Shown: positions 36,781 to 50,752 of the stretch, one piece after another
Numbering within the stretch: position 1 is the stretch's first letter
Layout: each line of letters begins with the position of its first letter
Origin: Niebla homalea
Lineage: Eukaryota; Ascomycota; Lecanoromycetes; Lecanorales; Ramalinaceae
Length of the DNA stretch: 64,000 nucleotides
Direction of reading: 5' to 3'
NCBI GenBank assembly: GCA_019925105.1
Contig: JAHGAU010000009.1
Location: 1,116,001 to 1,180,000 of the forward strand
Made by a program: the position numbers and the translations under genes
The notes under the pieces: generated by a model
The model's database searches: none
Told to the model about the DNA's origin: nothing
What the model saw: only the letters and a program-made list of their open reading frames with translations

Positions 36781-38707
36781 ATTATACGTTTAAGTGCTTA
36801 AATAACCTCTTCTTAATATTTAAATTAACCTATAAACGGTAATAAACTTATAATATAAAATATACCCGTAAATAATACTTATACGTAAGCTATATTATTA
36901 AAAATCGATTTGGTTAAACGTATAATATTACGGCTATAAATAGAGAAGCTTACTTAATTACTTATATTCTTAAATTAAAAAAGGAAGACATTTTATTAAT
37001 AAGAATATATAAATTATTATTTCTTAGCCTTATTAAAGGCCGTAAACGCTTATATACCGGAGTAATTAAACCGGCGTTAAGTTAATAAAGCCGAAACGTA
37101 AAGCCCTTAAGGTTAATATATATATATAAAGCCTTAACTAAAATTTAAATAAGAAATTCAAGATATTAAATAAATATTAAATATATTATAGAATTCTATT
37201 AAGTTTAAATCCTTAAAAACCGTATTAAAATTAAGTTTTTTTAAAACTAATTAAAAACAGATTACTTGGATTTAAACGTATTACGACTTAAAATTACTTA
37301 CTTTAATTTAGTTTTAAAGAATAAATATAAAACGGAATACCTTAAGTAATTAATAGTTAAATTTCTTAAAACAAGGATTAATCCTTAAGAAAAGGGGATT
37401 AAGAATTAATTATAAAATTCTTTAATAAATAATTAAACTTAAAATGAGTTTATTGATTACGGATTATAAAAATTAAAGCCCTTAAATTAAAGTAAAATAA
37501 TTAAGATAAACTTAAATATTTTAATTATAAAAATTAAGGGCCTTTAAGTAAAAAGGGGTAATAATCTTAAGGGTATATATATAATATTATAATACGTTAT
37601 AAAGTTTTATTTTAAGCTTAATTAAAATAAAGAATACTTTAATTAATAAGGCTTTATATTATTTATTACTTTAAACTATATAATAATCCTATATAAAGTA
37701 TAGTACTTAAACCTTATTATTCGGTAATATCGTCGTATATAAAGTATTTTTTTTCCCTTTATACTTAAAGACTTAAGGAAGGAAAACCGTCTTAATTTAA
37801 TTAATAAAGATTAAGTTAAAAATAAGGAATACTTATTACCGTAAACGCCGAAGTTATATAATAATTTCAGCTTAAAAGCGTTTAAGGAATTTTTAAATAA
37901 CTTATTAAATATTATTATCGTTAAGTTAAATATAAACGTTAAAAATTAAATATTATTATTTAACGTAAATTACTTATTACTTTTAAATAATAAGTCTTTA
38001 ACGTATTAAATATCGTTAAACTCAAACTTAAATATTATTAATAATTATAAAATAATTAATATCTTATTAATATTATTTTCCGTATACTTTATTAATAATA
38101 ACGATTAAAAAAGACTTTACTATAAAGGGTTTTCCCTTAAGCTTAATCCCTTTATTAATAAATTAATGGTAATAAATATTATAAAGTTAATAAATAAAGG
38201 ACTAAATAACGATTAATAATTTTAAAAAGTTAAAAAAGAAAAATACTTTTAAAATATATATAATTTTAAAAAACCGTTATAGTATTGATATTAAATATTT
38301 AATTAATATTATAAAAAGCCCGGATATAATCTAAGAATAACTTAAAGATTAATATAAGTTATAAGGGTCTTAACTATATATAAAGTTTATATAAAAGCTT
38401 ATAAACTTGTAAAAGATCCCGGATATAATAATTAATAAGTATAATAGCCGTTATTAAAAAGTTCATATTAAGATTAAGGTAATTAATAGCTTTTTAATTA
38501 TCCTAGATTATTTCGTTATTTAAATATTCTTAAATAAATTAAAAGAATCGTAATAAACGTAATATTCGGTGTTTACTTAAACGGCGGTATAATAAGGCCC
38601 GGGTACCCTTAAATTTTATAATATTATATAAAGGGCCCGTAATAAAAAAGCTCGGGCGGCTATTTAATAATTAAACGGTTTAATATAGGCTTATAAGGAT
38701 ATATTAA
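36781..38707 (+). pseudogene. Copia-3 outer gag, broken
   Basis: This aligns along its length with 38884-40790 of the inner copy. It is a leader and gag region with no open frame left. The inner copy is inserted at 38707, before the zinc-knuckle region, and the gag continues after 44790. Confidence 0.65.
38703..38707. repeat. Copia-3 inner target-site duplication (ATTAA), left
   Basis: ATTAA repeated at 44786-44790. The unoccupied site is visible in the inner copy itself at about 40803. Confidence 0.88.
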
Positions 38708-38869
38708 TGTTGAATATACAGGATCGCCACTTGGGAGATCACGTAACGCGGATTAGATTAAATAAGGCGGACGTATTAGACCCAAGTAGGATAGCGGTAT
38801 ATAGCCTTATATATAGTTTTACTTTATATATAATAATAATTAAGTAACTTATACTTCTTAATTTTAATA
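38708..38869 (+). repeat. Copia-3 inner 5' LTR
   Basis: 162 bp, TGTTGAATATACAGG to TTTTAATA. The outer start is clean and the inner end is RIPed. Confidence 0.9.
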
Positions 38870-40860
38870 AATTATAAGCTTAAACTATACGTTTAAATAC
38901 TTAAATAACGTCTTTTTAATGTTTAAATTAATTTATAAACGGTAATAAACTTATAATATAAAATATACTTATAAACGATACCTATACGTAAACTATATTA
39001 TTAAAAAATCGATTTAATTAAGCGTATAATACTATAGCTATAAATAAAGAAGCCTACTTAATTACCTATATTCCTAAATTAAAAGGGGAGGACATTTTAT
39101 TAATAAGAATATATAAACCGTTATTTCCCAGCCTTATTAAGGGCCGTAAACGTTTATATACCGGAGAAATTAAGCCGGTACCGAATTAACGGAGCTAAGA
39201 CGTAAAACCCTTAAGGCTAATATATATACGTAAAGCCTTAACCGGGATTTAAGTAAGAAATTTAAGACGTTAAATAAATATTAAATATACCATAAAACTT
39301 TACCGAGTTTAAAGCCTTAACGACCGTATTAAAATCGAGTTTTTTCAAGATTAATTAAAGATAGATTATTCGGATTTAAGTATATTACGGCCTGAAATTA
39401 TTCATTTTAACCTGATTTTCAAGAGTAAATACGGGATAAAATAAGTAATTAACGGTTAAACCTTTTAGAATAAGGATTAATCTTTAAAAAAAGGAGACTA
39501 AGAACCAGCTATAGAATTCTTTAATAAATAATTAAATTTAAAACGAATTTATTTATTATAAATCGTAAAAATTAAAGCCTTTAAATTAAAGTAAAGTAAT
39601 TAAAATAAGTTTAAATATTTTAATTATAAAGATTAAGGGCCCTTAAATAGAAAAAGATAATAATCTTAAGGGTATATATATAATATTATAATATGTTATA
39701 AAGTTTTATTTTAAGCTTAACCGGAATAAAGAATACTTTAATTAATAAGGTTTTATATTATTTATTACTTTAAACTATATAATAGTCCCGTATAAAGTAT
39801 AATACTTAAACCTTATTATTTAATAATATCGTTATATATAAAATATTCTTTTTCCTTTTATACTTAAAAGCTTAAGGAAGGAAGACCGTCTTAATCTAAC
39901 TAGTAAAAATTAAGTTAAAGATAAGGATTACTTATTACCGTAAACGTTAAAATTATATAATAGTTTTAACTTAAAAGCTTCTAAGGAACTTTTAAACGAC
40001 TTATTAAATATTATTATTTTTAAGTTAAATATAGACGTTAAGAATTGGATACCGTTATTTAACGTAAGTTACCTATTACTTTTAAATAGTAAGTCTTTAA
40101 CGTATTAAACGTTATTAAATTTAGATTTAAGTATTATTAATAATTATAGTATAATTAATATTTTATTAATATTATCTTCCGTATATTTTATTAACGATAA
40201 TAATTAAAAAAGACTTTATTATAAGGGGGTTTTTTTTAAGCTTAATCCCTTTATTAATAAATTAACGGTAATAAATATCGTAGAATTAATAAATAAAGGA
40301 CTAGATAACAATTAATAATTTTTAAAAGCTAAAAAAAACAAATACTTTTAAGGTATATATAACCTTAAAAAACCGTTATAATATTAATATTAAATATTTA
40401 ATTAATATTATAAAAAGCCCGGATATAATTTAAGAATAACTTAAAGATTAATATAAGTTATAAGGGTCCGGGTTATATATAGAGTTTATATAGGAACTTA
40501 TAAATTTATAAAAGACTTTAAATATAATAATTAATAAATATAATAACCGTTATTAAAAAGTTTATACCGAAATTAAGGTAATTAATAGCTTTTTAATTAT
40601 CCCGGATTACTTTATTATTTAAATATTCTTAAATAAATTAAAAAAGTTATAATAAACGTAATATTCGGTACTTACTTAAATAACGGTATAATAAGGCCCG
40701 GGTATTTTTAAATTTTACGATATTATATAAAAAGCCCGTAATAAGGAAGCTTAAGCGGCTATTTAATAATTAAACGTTTTAATATAAACTTATAAGGATA
40801 TATTAAAGGATTATAATAAAAGGACCTTTAATAAAACCCAGGAAAAGCTTATTTATTAAT
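38870..40860 (+). pseudogene. Copia-3 inner gag, broken
   Basis: RIPed gag region following a mutated primer site (AATTATAAGCTTAA). It aligns with the outer gag at 36781-38707. No intact motif, and stops are dense. Confidence 0.65.
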
Positions 40861-43800
40861 ATTATATCCAGAAGGGGCATAATAATAAGTATATTAAGGA
40901 TAAATATTAAGATTTTTACCCTGAAAAGAAGCTTATAAAGTTCCGTATTAAGAAGCTTAAGATTATTAAAAAGATTATTATACTTATAAACCTTTTAATA
41001 ATAAACTTTTATTTATTAACGTATATATAATAATTAATAACGATAATATTAATTACCTTAATAAATCTATAAAAGCTAATAATCCTTAATAATAATTATA
41101 GTTAATATATTTTTTATAAAAAAAGATTCTTTTAAAAGGAGTTAAAACCTTATTAATCTTTATTTTTAAGGCTTAAGTTAATAAGAATAAGTTATATAGG
41201 GGGTATAAATATTATTTATATAATATATAGGGTGGATAATAAGCCTATTAAAGTGAAATTCACGGATACGGTATATTCTTTAGCGAACTTAATTAATTTT
41301 ATATTTAAGACGTAATTTTTAAACTATAAAGTTTAACTTAATATAATACGGACGGTCCGGATAATAACCTATAATTAAAAAAAGTTTATTTATAATAGGT
41401 AAAACGGCCTATTTATAATCGATTTATAAGAATTTACCCTTATTATAACGGTATTTAACGTATTTTTAGTTATATTTATATAATATATACGTATAAATTA
41501 CCTCGGAATTCAGAAATTATTTTAATTAATAAATATATTAATTAAGATAAATCTTAAACGTAAACGTTATAATAATAATAAAGCCAAAGACGCTTATTAT
41601 ACGTATTATATTATTAAACGGTTATATTTTTAATTATATAAAGGATACTTTAAACCTATAGAAAACCTATTAAAGCTTATTTATATAGACCTTTTAAAGA
41701 TAATTAATCCTTAAAAATATAACGGAATAACGTATTATATAATCTTCTATAATAATAAGATTATAATATTAAAGGTTTATTTATTAATATATAAATCGGA
41801 TATAATTTAATAATTTAAAGAGTTTAAAGTTAAATATAAATAAACCCCGGATTAAAAAATTAAATGCCTTTAGGCCGATAGCGGGGGTAAATATATATTT
41901 AAGGCCTTCTTAAATTACTTAAAATAATATAAAATTATCTTTAAGGTAATAATACGTAAAAACTTTAAATAAAATTTAATTAATAAGAAAATTAACCGGA
42001 AAATTAATAAGAAGATTAAGGTTATATAAGTAATGGGGGATATACTTAAAAGCTTTTAACCAAAATTGGTTTAAACGGTAAACTATATAATTATACGGAT
42101 ATTATATATATAGCTTAAAGGGGTAATATTATATTAAACTTAATATAATAAGAAACCGGACGTATCCTATATACGGACCTTAAGGTTAATTATATACGTA
42201 AGAACTATAAGTTATCGGGTTAAGCTCGATAATAGGTTAAAACCGTATATCCTAATAGGTTTTAATAAAGGGATTAATAAATACTTTAAAATAATTAATT
42301 TATAAATAAAATAATTTAACTTTATAATAAAAAACGTATATAACGTATATATTAAGGAAAAACGGGTAATACCGTTAAATAATTTAGATCGTAAAAAGTT
42401 TATTAATTAAATTTAAAAACTTGAGAAAATAAAAAGGCCTTAATAAGACCTTAATTTAAAGGAAAAGTTTAAGAATTATAGTTTAATTAAGATAAATATT
42501 ATTAATATAAGCTTTATTTTTATTAAGTGATTTATACGTTTAACTATAATCTTTATTTAATAAATAATTTTATTAAACTTTTTAAGCTTAACGGCTAAAG
42601 ATTTAAAGATTAGTTATAATTAAGGATAAAAATAATAAATCGAGAACTTAATTAAAAATAATTTTAATTTTATATTTCCGGATAAACTACGTAATATATT
42701 ATTAAATCCACTCTTTTTCTTAACTTTATTAGCCCGTAATAAGGATAAACCGTTATACTTTTTAATTTTAATATCCTTTAAAACGATCCCGGAACTTATT
42801 AAGCTTAAAATCTATAAAGATATTATAATAAATAAGTATACCCGGATAAATTAAGAATTAACGGAAAATAATAAATATAATTCCCTTAAAAAAACGATAT
42901 TTAAGTTTTAATTATATAGAGTTAAATCCCCGTTAATATAATAATATTATAAGGACGGTAAATCTATATTCTTAAACGTAAAGTTAATAGTAATATAATT
43001 TATTATAAAGCCCAATAAGTAATACGTAACTTTAAATAACGTAAAAATATCGATTATAATAAAACGTTTACCTTAATAATAAAACTTATAAGCTATAAGG
43101 TTCTCTTTACTTTTATAGCGGTTAATAATTAAGATTTAAAGTAAATAAACGTTAAAATAATATTTTTTTACAATCTTATTAAGGAAAAAATATATATAAA
43201 ATAATTAAAAGGATAAGAAAAGACCGGTAAGGACGGTAAGAAACTCTATTATAAGCTTAAAAAAGGTTTATATAGATTAAAGTAATTATTATAATTATAA
43301 TATAATCGTTTCTAGGAATTTATAATTATATAAGGTTTTAAATTTATTTATATAGATTATTACGTATTCTTTTACCTTAAAACCAATACGATTATAATTA
43401 TATATATAAATAACGTCTTAATAATTAATCCGTTTAAATAAAGGATTTAAAACTTAAAGATTATATTTAATTAAGAATTCCGTATATTTAATTTAAATTT
43501 AATAAGCTATTATTTAAATATTATTATTACTTAAAATTAATAAAATTAAATAATTTATTTTAGCTAGGAAATTCATATTAAGAGGGTAATACGAAATTAT
43601 AATTAATAGGAAGTTTACCCGATATATATACTTATATAAGTTAATTTTAAGCCGGAATTATTATTTAAGGGCTATTAAGTAAAGTTAAAGTTTAAATAAT
43701 AATATTAATCGGCCGTAAGTTTATTAATATATATTATACTTAATATACAATTAAATATAATTTATACGGTAATAATTATTAACCGGTATTCCGTAAATCT

Positions 43801-44623
43801 ATTTTATTAATATTAACTATATATAAAGTAAATTATACGTTATTTACGGATTATTATATATTTCTAGTTAATATATAAGGGTAAGCTTAAAGTTCTTAGT
43901 GGATATATTGACTCCGATTTTACGGCCGACTCTACCCATAGGTTAACTATAAGCTACCTCTTTAACGTAAGGAATATACCGATTTATTAATCCTTAAAAA
44001 AATAATTAATTATAACGTTATTTACCTATAAAGTTAAGTATATAGGATAAACGCAAGCTATTAAGGAAGTTATTTAATTAAAAAACCTATTAAAGTAAAT
44101 ATAACCCGATAAATCTAAATATATATTTATTATTACGATTTATAATAATAATTAAAAGGCTATCTTACTGGCTAAAAACCCGATATATTATGTAAGGATA
44201 AAGCATATAGGCATTTAACTATATTAACTATAAGAATAACTTAAGGTTAATACCGTTAATCTTAAGTATATTTATATTACGGAGTAGATAGTTAACGGGT
44301 TAATAAAAACCTTATTTATTAAGACCTTTATATAGTTTAAACGGGCGTTAGGCCTTAAAGAGCCATTATATCGATAGTCTAAGGACCGTATGCTTATTAA
44401 CGGTGGACCTGATGATAAGCCGGGTGATAAGTAATAGGTAGGTGGTAGCCATACAGGGGAGCTAGCCACTCAATAACCAAGGGAGCTAGCTATTTAATAA
44501 CCAGGGGAGCTACTTAGCAAATACGGTAATTAAACTCTTATATAAAAGGATATGACGTCAGGGCTATAAAGGAGCTGTTTAATAAGTAAGATTTACGGGT
44601 TATATACGAAGTTCAAAGGGGAG
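40861..44623 (+). pseudogene. Copia-3 inner pol: protease, integrase, RT, RNase H, broken
   Basis: The protease box region is near 41090-41120, where YIFYKKRFF follows a RIPed DSG-type triad. Integrase spans about 41.2-42.6 kb. RT runs from about 42.9 kb, with AVNN and INVKIIFFYN-type segments near 43125-43165. The catalytic box reads TIIIIYINNVLII, with YINN codons at 43403-43414 in place of YVDD. RNase H continues to about 44.35 kb. Inactive. Confidence 0.85.
44455..44526 (+). repeat. 24-bp GGGGAGCTAGCCACT minisatellite, Copia-3 inner
   Basis: Three units starting AGGGGAGCTAGCCACTCAAT lie just before the purine tract and 3' LTR. The outer copy has four units at 49559-49655, so copy number differs between family members. 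Each unit holds a purine run like the tract that primes plus-strand synthesis. Confidence 0.8.
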
Positions 44624-44785
44624 TATTAAATATATAGAATCGCCACTTAAGAGATTACGTAACGCGGATCAGATTAGATAAGGCGGACGTGCTAGACCCA
44701 AGTGGGATAGCGGCATATAGCCTTATACATAGTCTCACTTTATACATAATAATAATCAAGCAACTTACACCTCTCAATTTCAACA
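44624..44785 (+). repeat. Copia-3 inner 3' LTR
   Basis: 162 bp. The inner start is RIPed (TATTAAATATATAG) and the outer end is clean (CACCTCTCAATTTCAACA). Confidence 0.9.
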
Positions 44786-47700
44786 ATTAAAGGGTTATAA
44801 TAAAAGGACTTTTAATAAAACCTAAGAAAAGTTTATTTATTAATATTATACTTAAAAAAGGCGTAGTAATAAGTATATTAAGGATAAATATAAAAACCTT
44901 TACTTTTAAAAAGAAACCTATAAAATTCCGTATTAAGAAGCTTAAAATTATTAAAAAAATTATTATGTTTATAAACCTTTTAATAATAAATTTTTACTTA
45001 TTAACGTATATATAATAATTAACGACGATAATATCGGTTACCTTAATAAATCTATAGAAGTTAATAATCCTTAATAATAATTATAATTAATATATTTTTA
45101 TAAAAAAAAATTCTTTTAAAGGGAGTTAAAACCTTATTAATCTTTATTTTTAAGGCTTAAGTTAATAAGAATAAGTTATATAAAGGGTATAAATATTATT
45201 TATATAATATATAAGGTAAATAATAAGTTTATTAAAATAAAATTTACGGATATAATATATTCCTTAACGAACTTAATTAATCTTATATTTAAAACGTAAC
45301 TTTTAGATTATAAAACTTAACTTAATATAATATAGACGATCCGGATAATAACGTATAATTAAAAAAAGTTTATTTATAATAAATAAAACGGTTTATTTAT
45401 AATTAATTTATAAAAACTTACCTTTATTATAACGGCGTTTAACGTATTTTCGGTTATATTTATTTAATATATATATATAAGTTACTTCGGAACTTAAAAA
45501 TTATTTTAATTAACGGACGTATTGATTAAAATAAATCTTCAACGTAAAAACGCCGTAATAATAATAAAAATAAAAACGCTTATTATACGTATTATATTAC
45601 CGGACGGTTATATTCTTAATTATATAAGGAATATTTTAAAATTATAGAAAATTTATTAAAGCTTATTTATACGGACCTTTTAAAGATAATTAATCCTTAA
45701 AAGTATAACGGAATAACGTATTATATAACCTTCCGTAATAATAAGATTATAATATTAAAGGTTTACTTATTAATATATAAATCGGATATAATTTAACGGT
45801 TTAAAAAGTTTAAAATTAAATATAAATAACCTTTAAATTAAAAGATTAAACGTTTTTAAGCCAACGGCGGGGATAAATATATATTTAAAGTTTTCTTAAA
45901 TTACCTGAAATAATATAGGATTATTTTTAAGATAATAATATATAAAAGCTTTAAATAAAATTTAATTGATAAGAAAATTAACCGGAAAATTAATAAAAAA
46001 ATTAAAACTATAAATATAATAAGGGGTATATTTAAAAGCTTTTAATTAAAATTAATTTAAACGGTAAATTATATAATTATATAGATACTATATATACGGC
46101 TTAAAGGGGTAATATTATATTAAACTTAATATAATAAGAAATTAAACGTATTTTATATACGGACTTTAAGGTTAATTGTATACGTAAAAATTATAAGTTA
46201 CCGGGTTAAGCTTAATAATAAGTCGGAACCGTATATCCTAATAGGTTTTAATAAAAAAATTAATAAATACTTTAAGGTAATTAATTTACGGGTAAAACGG
46301 TTTAACCTTATAATAAAGAACGTATATGATATATATATTAAAGAAAAATAAATAATACCGTTAAATAATTCGGATTATAAGGAGCTTATTAATTAAATTT
46401 AAAAGTTTAAGAAACCAAAAAAGCTTTAATAAAACCTTAATTTAAAGGAAAAGTTTAAGAATTACGGTTTAATTAAAACGGATATTATTAATATAGGCTT
46501 TATTTTTATTAAGCGATTTATACGTCCGGCTATAGTCCTTATTTAACGAATAGCTTTACCGGACCCCTTAAGCTTAACGGCCGAAGACTTAAAGATTAAT
46601 TATAATTAAGGGTAAAAATAATAAATCGAGAATTTAATTAAAGATAAACCCGATTTTATATTTCCGGATAAACCGTATAATATATTATTAAATTTACTTT
46701 TTTTTCTTAACTTTATTAATCCGTAATAAGGATAAACCGTTATATTTTTTAACTTTAATATCCTTTAAAATAACCCCGGAACTTATTAAACTTAAAACCC
46801 ATAAAGAAGCTATAATAAATAAATATACTTAAATAAATTAAGAGTTAACGGAAAATAATAAATACGGTTCCCTTAAAGAAAACGATACTTAAATCTTAAT
46901 TACGCGGAGTTAAATTCTTATTAATATAACGATATTATGAAAACGGTAAATTTATACCCTTAAACGTAAAATTAATAATAATATAATTTATTATAAAGCT
47001 TAATAAATAATACGTAACTTTAAATAACGTAAAAATATCAATTATAATAAGACGTTTACCTTAATAATAAAATTTATAAATTATAAAGTTCTCTTTATTT
47101 TTATAGCGGTTAATAACTGGGATTTAAAGCTAATAAATATTAAAATAGTATTTTTTATAATTTTATTAAAGAAGAAATATACGTAAAATAATTAAAAGGA
47201 TAAAAAAAGATTAATAAAAACGGTAAAAAGCTTTATTATAAGCTTAAAAAAAATTTATATAGATTAAATTAATTACCGTAACTATAATATAATCATTTCT
47301 AGGAGTTTATAATTATATAAAGTTTTAAACCTATTTATACGGACTATTATATATTCTTTTATTTTAAAATTAGTATAATCGTAACCGTATATATAAATAA
47401 CGTTTTAATAATTAATTTATTTAAATAAGGGATTTAAAACTTAAAGGTCGTATTTAATTAAAAATTCCGTATATTTAACCTAGGTTTAATAAATTATTAT
47501 TTAAGTATTATTATTATTTAAAACCAATAAAACTAAATAATCCGTTTTAATTAAAAAGTTTATATTAAAAGGATAATATAAAATTAAGATTAATAAAAAG
47601 CTTACCCGACGTATATATTTATATAAATCGAATTTAAGCCGGAATTATTATTTAAAAGCTATTAAGTAAAACCGGAATTTAAATAATAATATTAATCGGC

Positions 47701-48026
47701 CGTAAATTTATTAATATATATTATACTTAATATACGATTAGATATAGCTTATATAATAATAATTATTAACCGGTATTCCGTAAATCCGTTTTATCAATAT
47801 TAACTATATATAAAATAAATTATATATTATTTACGGATTATTATATACTTTTAATTAATATATAAGGGTAAGCTTAAAGCTCTTAATAAATATATTAACT
47901 TTAATTTTACGGCCGACTTTACCCGTAAGTTAACTTTAAACTATTCTTTTAACGTAAAAAATATATTAATTTATTAATCCTTAAAAAAGCAATTAATTAT
48001 AGCGTTATTTACTTATAAAGCTAAGT
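44786..48026 (+). pseudogene. Copia-3 outer gag end and pol, broken
   Basis: This resumes the outer copy after ATTAA. It parallels 40804-44035 of the inner copy: protease region near 45.1 kb, integrase to about 46.6 kb, RT with TVYINNVLII (YINN at 47390-47401) and RNase H. TRIM copy b interrupts the RNase H frame at 48026, and the frame continues at 49144. Confidence 0.85.
48022..48026. repeat. TRIM copy b target-site duplication (TAAGT), left
   Basis: TAAGT repeated at 49139-49143. The uninterrupted site is seen in Copia-3 inner near 44035. Confidence 0.88.
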
Positions 48027-49138
48027 TGTCAGGGTGATAACCACTCGGCCACCAAGGCAAAAGTAGCTATCCGGGGTAGGTAATAGCGCTTAGGGGTAAG
48101 CCGCTATTACCATATGTGAGAAGGTAGTCTACCCGGGGGATTACCCCCAGGGGTAGGCCCTACCCCGGAGCCCTTACTCCAGGGTAGGTACTACTATAAT
48201 AGTATCCCCTCTCCTATAAGCTCGTCCCCGAGCCTATAGACTATAGATTATAAATTACGCCTTTAAAGGGGAATTACCCCCCGGGCTAAAGGTCCTCTTA
48301 AAACCTAATTGGGTAAATAAGTAAAGGTTAAAAGCTCTTTATTTAAGGGAAATTACCTCCGGTATAAGTTTAAATTTTTTAAGTTAAATTTGAATTTAAT
48401 AACTTATAAGTATAATTTAAAAACTTAATAACTTTATAAGGATATAATCCGGGGTTTAATATTTTTATTAAGAATAATCCGTATCTTTTATTAAGTAAGC
48501 TTAAATAACTTTTAATAAATACCTATACCCGTATTATTCCTTATTAAGTAAGTAAAAGTTATATTTTAAAGTACTTTATTTACGGTCCTACGATTAACCT
48601 ATATAGTTTTAAGGCGTTTTAACCTTTTATATTAATAATTTTCAGGTATTTCGGTTTCCTTTAATAGTTTTTAAGTATTCCGGCCCTTTTTAATAATTTT
48701 TAGGTATTCCGGCCCCTTTTAATAATTTTCAGGCATTCTGGCCCCCCGTTATACCTTGGATTTCAGCCCTTAATACTATAAGGTAACGGGTTTTACCCGC
48801 CCTTATACTTATACTTAATCTTACCTTTAAAGTTACTTAAAAGTCTTATTTTTTTAAATTTTTTTTTATGGACGTCTTTAGATTTAAACTATAAATTTAC
48901 CTTTTTAAACCCTTAAGGTTAACTCCGGGGGTATATTACCCTGAAATTACGCTATTATTCTATTAGGGTAATAATTACTCGGCTATTTTATGGATAAAAG
49001 TAGTTATCCGGGGTAAGTAATAGCGCTTAAGGGTAAGCCGCTATTACCATATATGAGAAGGTAGTCTACCCGGGGGATCACCCCCAGGGGTAGGCCCTAC
49101 CCCGGAGCCCTTGCTCCAGGGTAGGTACTGCCATAACA
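48027..49138 (+). mobile_element. TRIM-type non-autonomous LTR element, copy b
   Basis: 1112 bp, LTRs 48027-48201 (175 bp, with a 3-bp deletion) and 48961-49138 (178 bp). It is nearly collinear with copy a at 9922-11036 and has the same hairpins. It has no coding capacity. The RIP pattern matches copy a: outer edges intact and interior mutated, but with different individual mutations, so the two copies were RIPed separately or in different rounds. Confidence 0.88.
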
Positions 49139-49143
49139 TAAGT

Positions 49144-49753
49144 ATATGGGATAAACGTAAACTATTAAGGAAGCTATCTGGCTAAAGGACCTATTTAAGT
49201 AAATATAACCCGATAAATCTGGATATATACTTATTATTACGATTTATAATAATAATTAAGGGGTTATCGTATTAACCAAAAACCCGGTATATTATATAAG
49301 GATAAAGTATATAAGTATCCAACTATATTAACTATAAAAACAACTTAAGGCTAATACCGTTAATCTTAAGTGTATTTATATTACGGAATAGGTAATTAAC
49401 AGGTTAATAAAAGCCCTATTTATTAAGATTTTTACATAGTTTAAGCGGGCGTTAAGCCTTAAAGAGTTATTATATCGACAGTCTAAGGACTACATACTTA
49501 CCGACGGCGGACCTAATAATAAGCCGGGTAATAAGTAATAAATAAATAATAACTATATAGGGGAGCTAGTTACTTAACAATTAAGGGAGTTAACCATTTA
49601 ATAACCAGGGGAGCTAGCCACTTAATAACCCAGGAGAGCTACTTATTAAATACGGTGACTAAACTCTTCTATAAAAGGACATAACGTTAAAGCTATAAAA
49701 AAAACTGTTTAATAAATAAGATTTACGGGCTATATACGAAGTTTAAAGGGGAG
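49144..49753 (+). pseudogene. Copia-3 outer RNase H end and 3' untranslated region
   Basis: This matches 44041-44623 of the inner copy. The last part (49559-49655) holds four minisatellite units, then the purine tract AAAGGGGAG before the LTR. Confidence 0.8.
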
Positions 49754-49915
49754 TATTAAATATACAGGATCGCCACTTGGGAGATTACGTAACGCGGATT
49801 AAATTAAATAAGGCGGACGTACTAAACCTAAGTAAGATAGCGGCATATAGCCTTGCATATAGTCTCACTTTGTACATAGTAATAATCAAGTAACTTACAC
49901 CTCTCAATTTCAATA
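49754..49915 (+). repeat. Copia-3 outer 3' LTR
   Basis: 162 bp. The inner start is RIPed and the outer end is clean (CACCTCTCAATTTCAATA). AAGGA follows at 49916-49920. Confidence 0.9.
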
Positions 49916-50744
49916 AAGGAATTAAAAAAAATTTATATAAAACGAAGGAACGTTAACGGGAATATTATTAAAAAAAGAATTAAGCGGTAAAAACTATAAA
50001 AACGGTATTTATGATAATAAAGAAAAAGACGGTAAGGGTCGAAGAAAAAATAACGGCATTTAAGAAAAGAAAAACGGTAACGAGTTAACTATTAAATAAT
50101 AAAAAGCAAGACGTAATTATAAAGGACAATTTTTTATAATTAATAAAAGCTTTTAAAGTAAGAGAGGAATTACTTATAAAATAAATTATTATAATACGTA
50201 AATTATAAAATAAGGATATCCTTTTTAATACGGCGTCCTTAAAAAGAAGAATAAGGTTAAAGAAATTAAAAACGTAAATTAGGTAATAAAAAAAAGTTTA
50301 AATTAATAAAAATATTAAAATAACCATTTATTATTATAGTAAATAAGATATACTTAATATATTTAATAAAAGCGGGAAAGAATTTATTTTAAAATATATA
50401 AAAAAGGAGAATATGGTCCTTTATTTTAGGTTAAAGATTATAAATTGTAAACTTTTATTCATAATGAGAAAACCGGATACCCTTAATTATATAAAGAAAT
50501 AATTTACGGTTATTTTAAGTACAACGTTAAAAAAATGTATAATAATATTTTTAATAAGGGAGTAATAAAAGGTAAATCCCTTAAATTAACCCGGTTATAA
50601 GATAAAGCGGTAAATATTTATTAACATTTTAAATATTAAGGTTACGGATATATTATAATGAAGTACCTTAACAATATAATATATACCAAAAGTTATAGTA
50701 CTTAAAAGTATATAAGTTTAATAATAAAGGGCTTAACGAAGAAT

Positions 50745-50752
50745 ATACTTAA
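50745..50752. repeat. Foldback element target-site duplication (ATACTTAA), left
   Basis: An 8-bp direct repeat with 51266-51273. The empty site is visible in copy d near 60350. Confidence 0.88.

Larger units (their letters stand above)
38708..44785 (+). mobile_element. Ty1/Copia retrotransposon (Copia-3 inner), complete, RIPed
   Basis: 6078 bp, LTRs 38708-38869 and 44624-44785 (both 162 bp), target duplication ATTAA, inserted in gag of its own family member. The plus strand carries gag, protease, integrase, RT and RNase H. Purine tract AAAGGGGAG at 44615-44623. It gives the unbroken reference for the outer copy. Confidence 0.93.
36605..49915 (+). mobile_element. Ty1/Copia retrotransposon (Copia-3 outer), complete, RIPed, with inserts
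   Basis: Two 162-bp LTRs flanked by AAGGA. The 13.3-kb span includes a second copy of the same family (38708-44785) and TRIM copy b. Without them the element is about 6.1 kb, the same size as the inner copy. Its sequence resumes exactly at 44786 and 49144. Confidence 0.92.

Noticed and set aside
44272..44469. 65-codon minus-strand open frame
   Set aside because: It is antisense to the Copia-3 RNase H end and minisatellite.
44455..49655. CRISPR-like array from the 24-bp repeats
   Set aside because: The units are directly adjacent with no spacers, in a eukaryotic retrotransposon.
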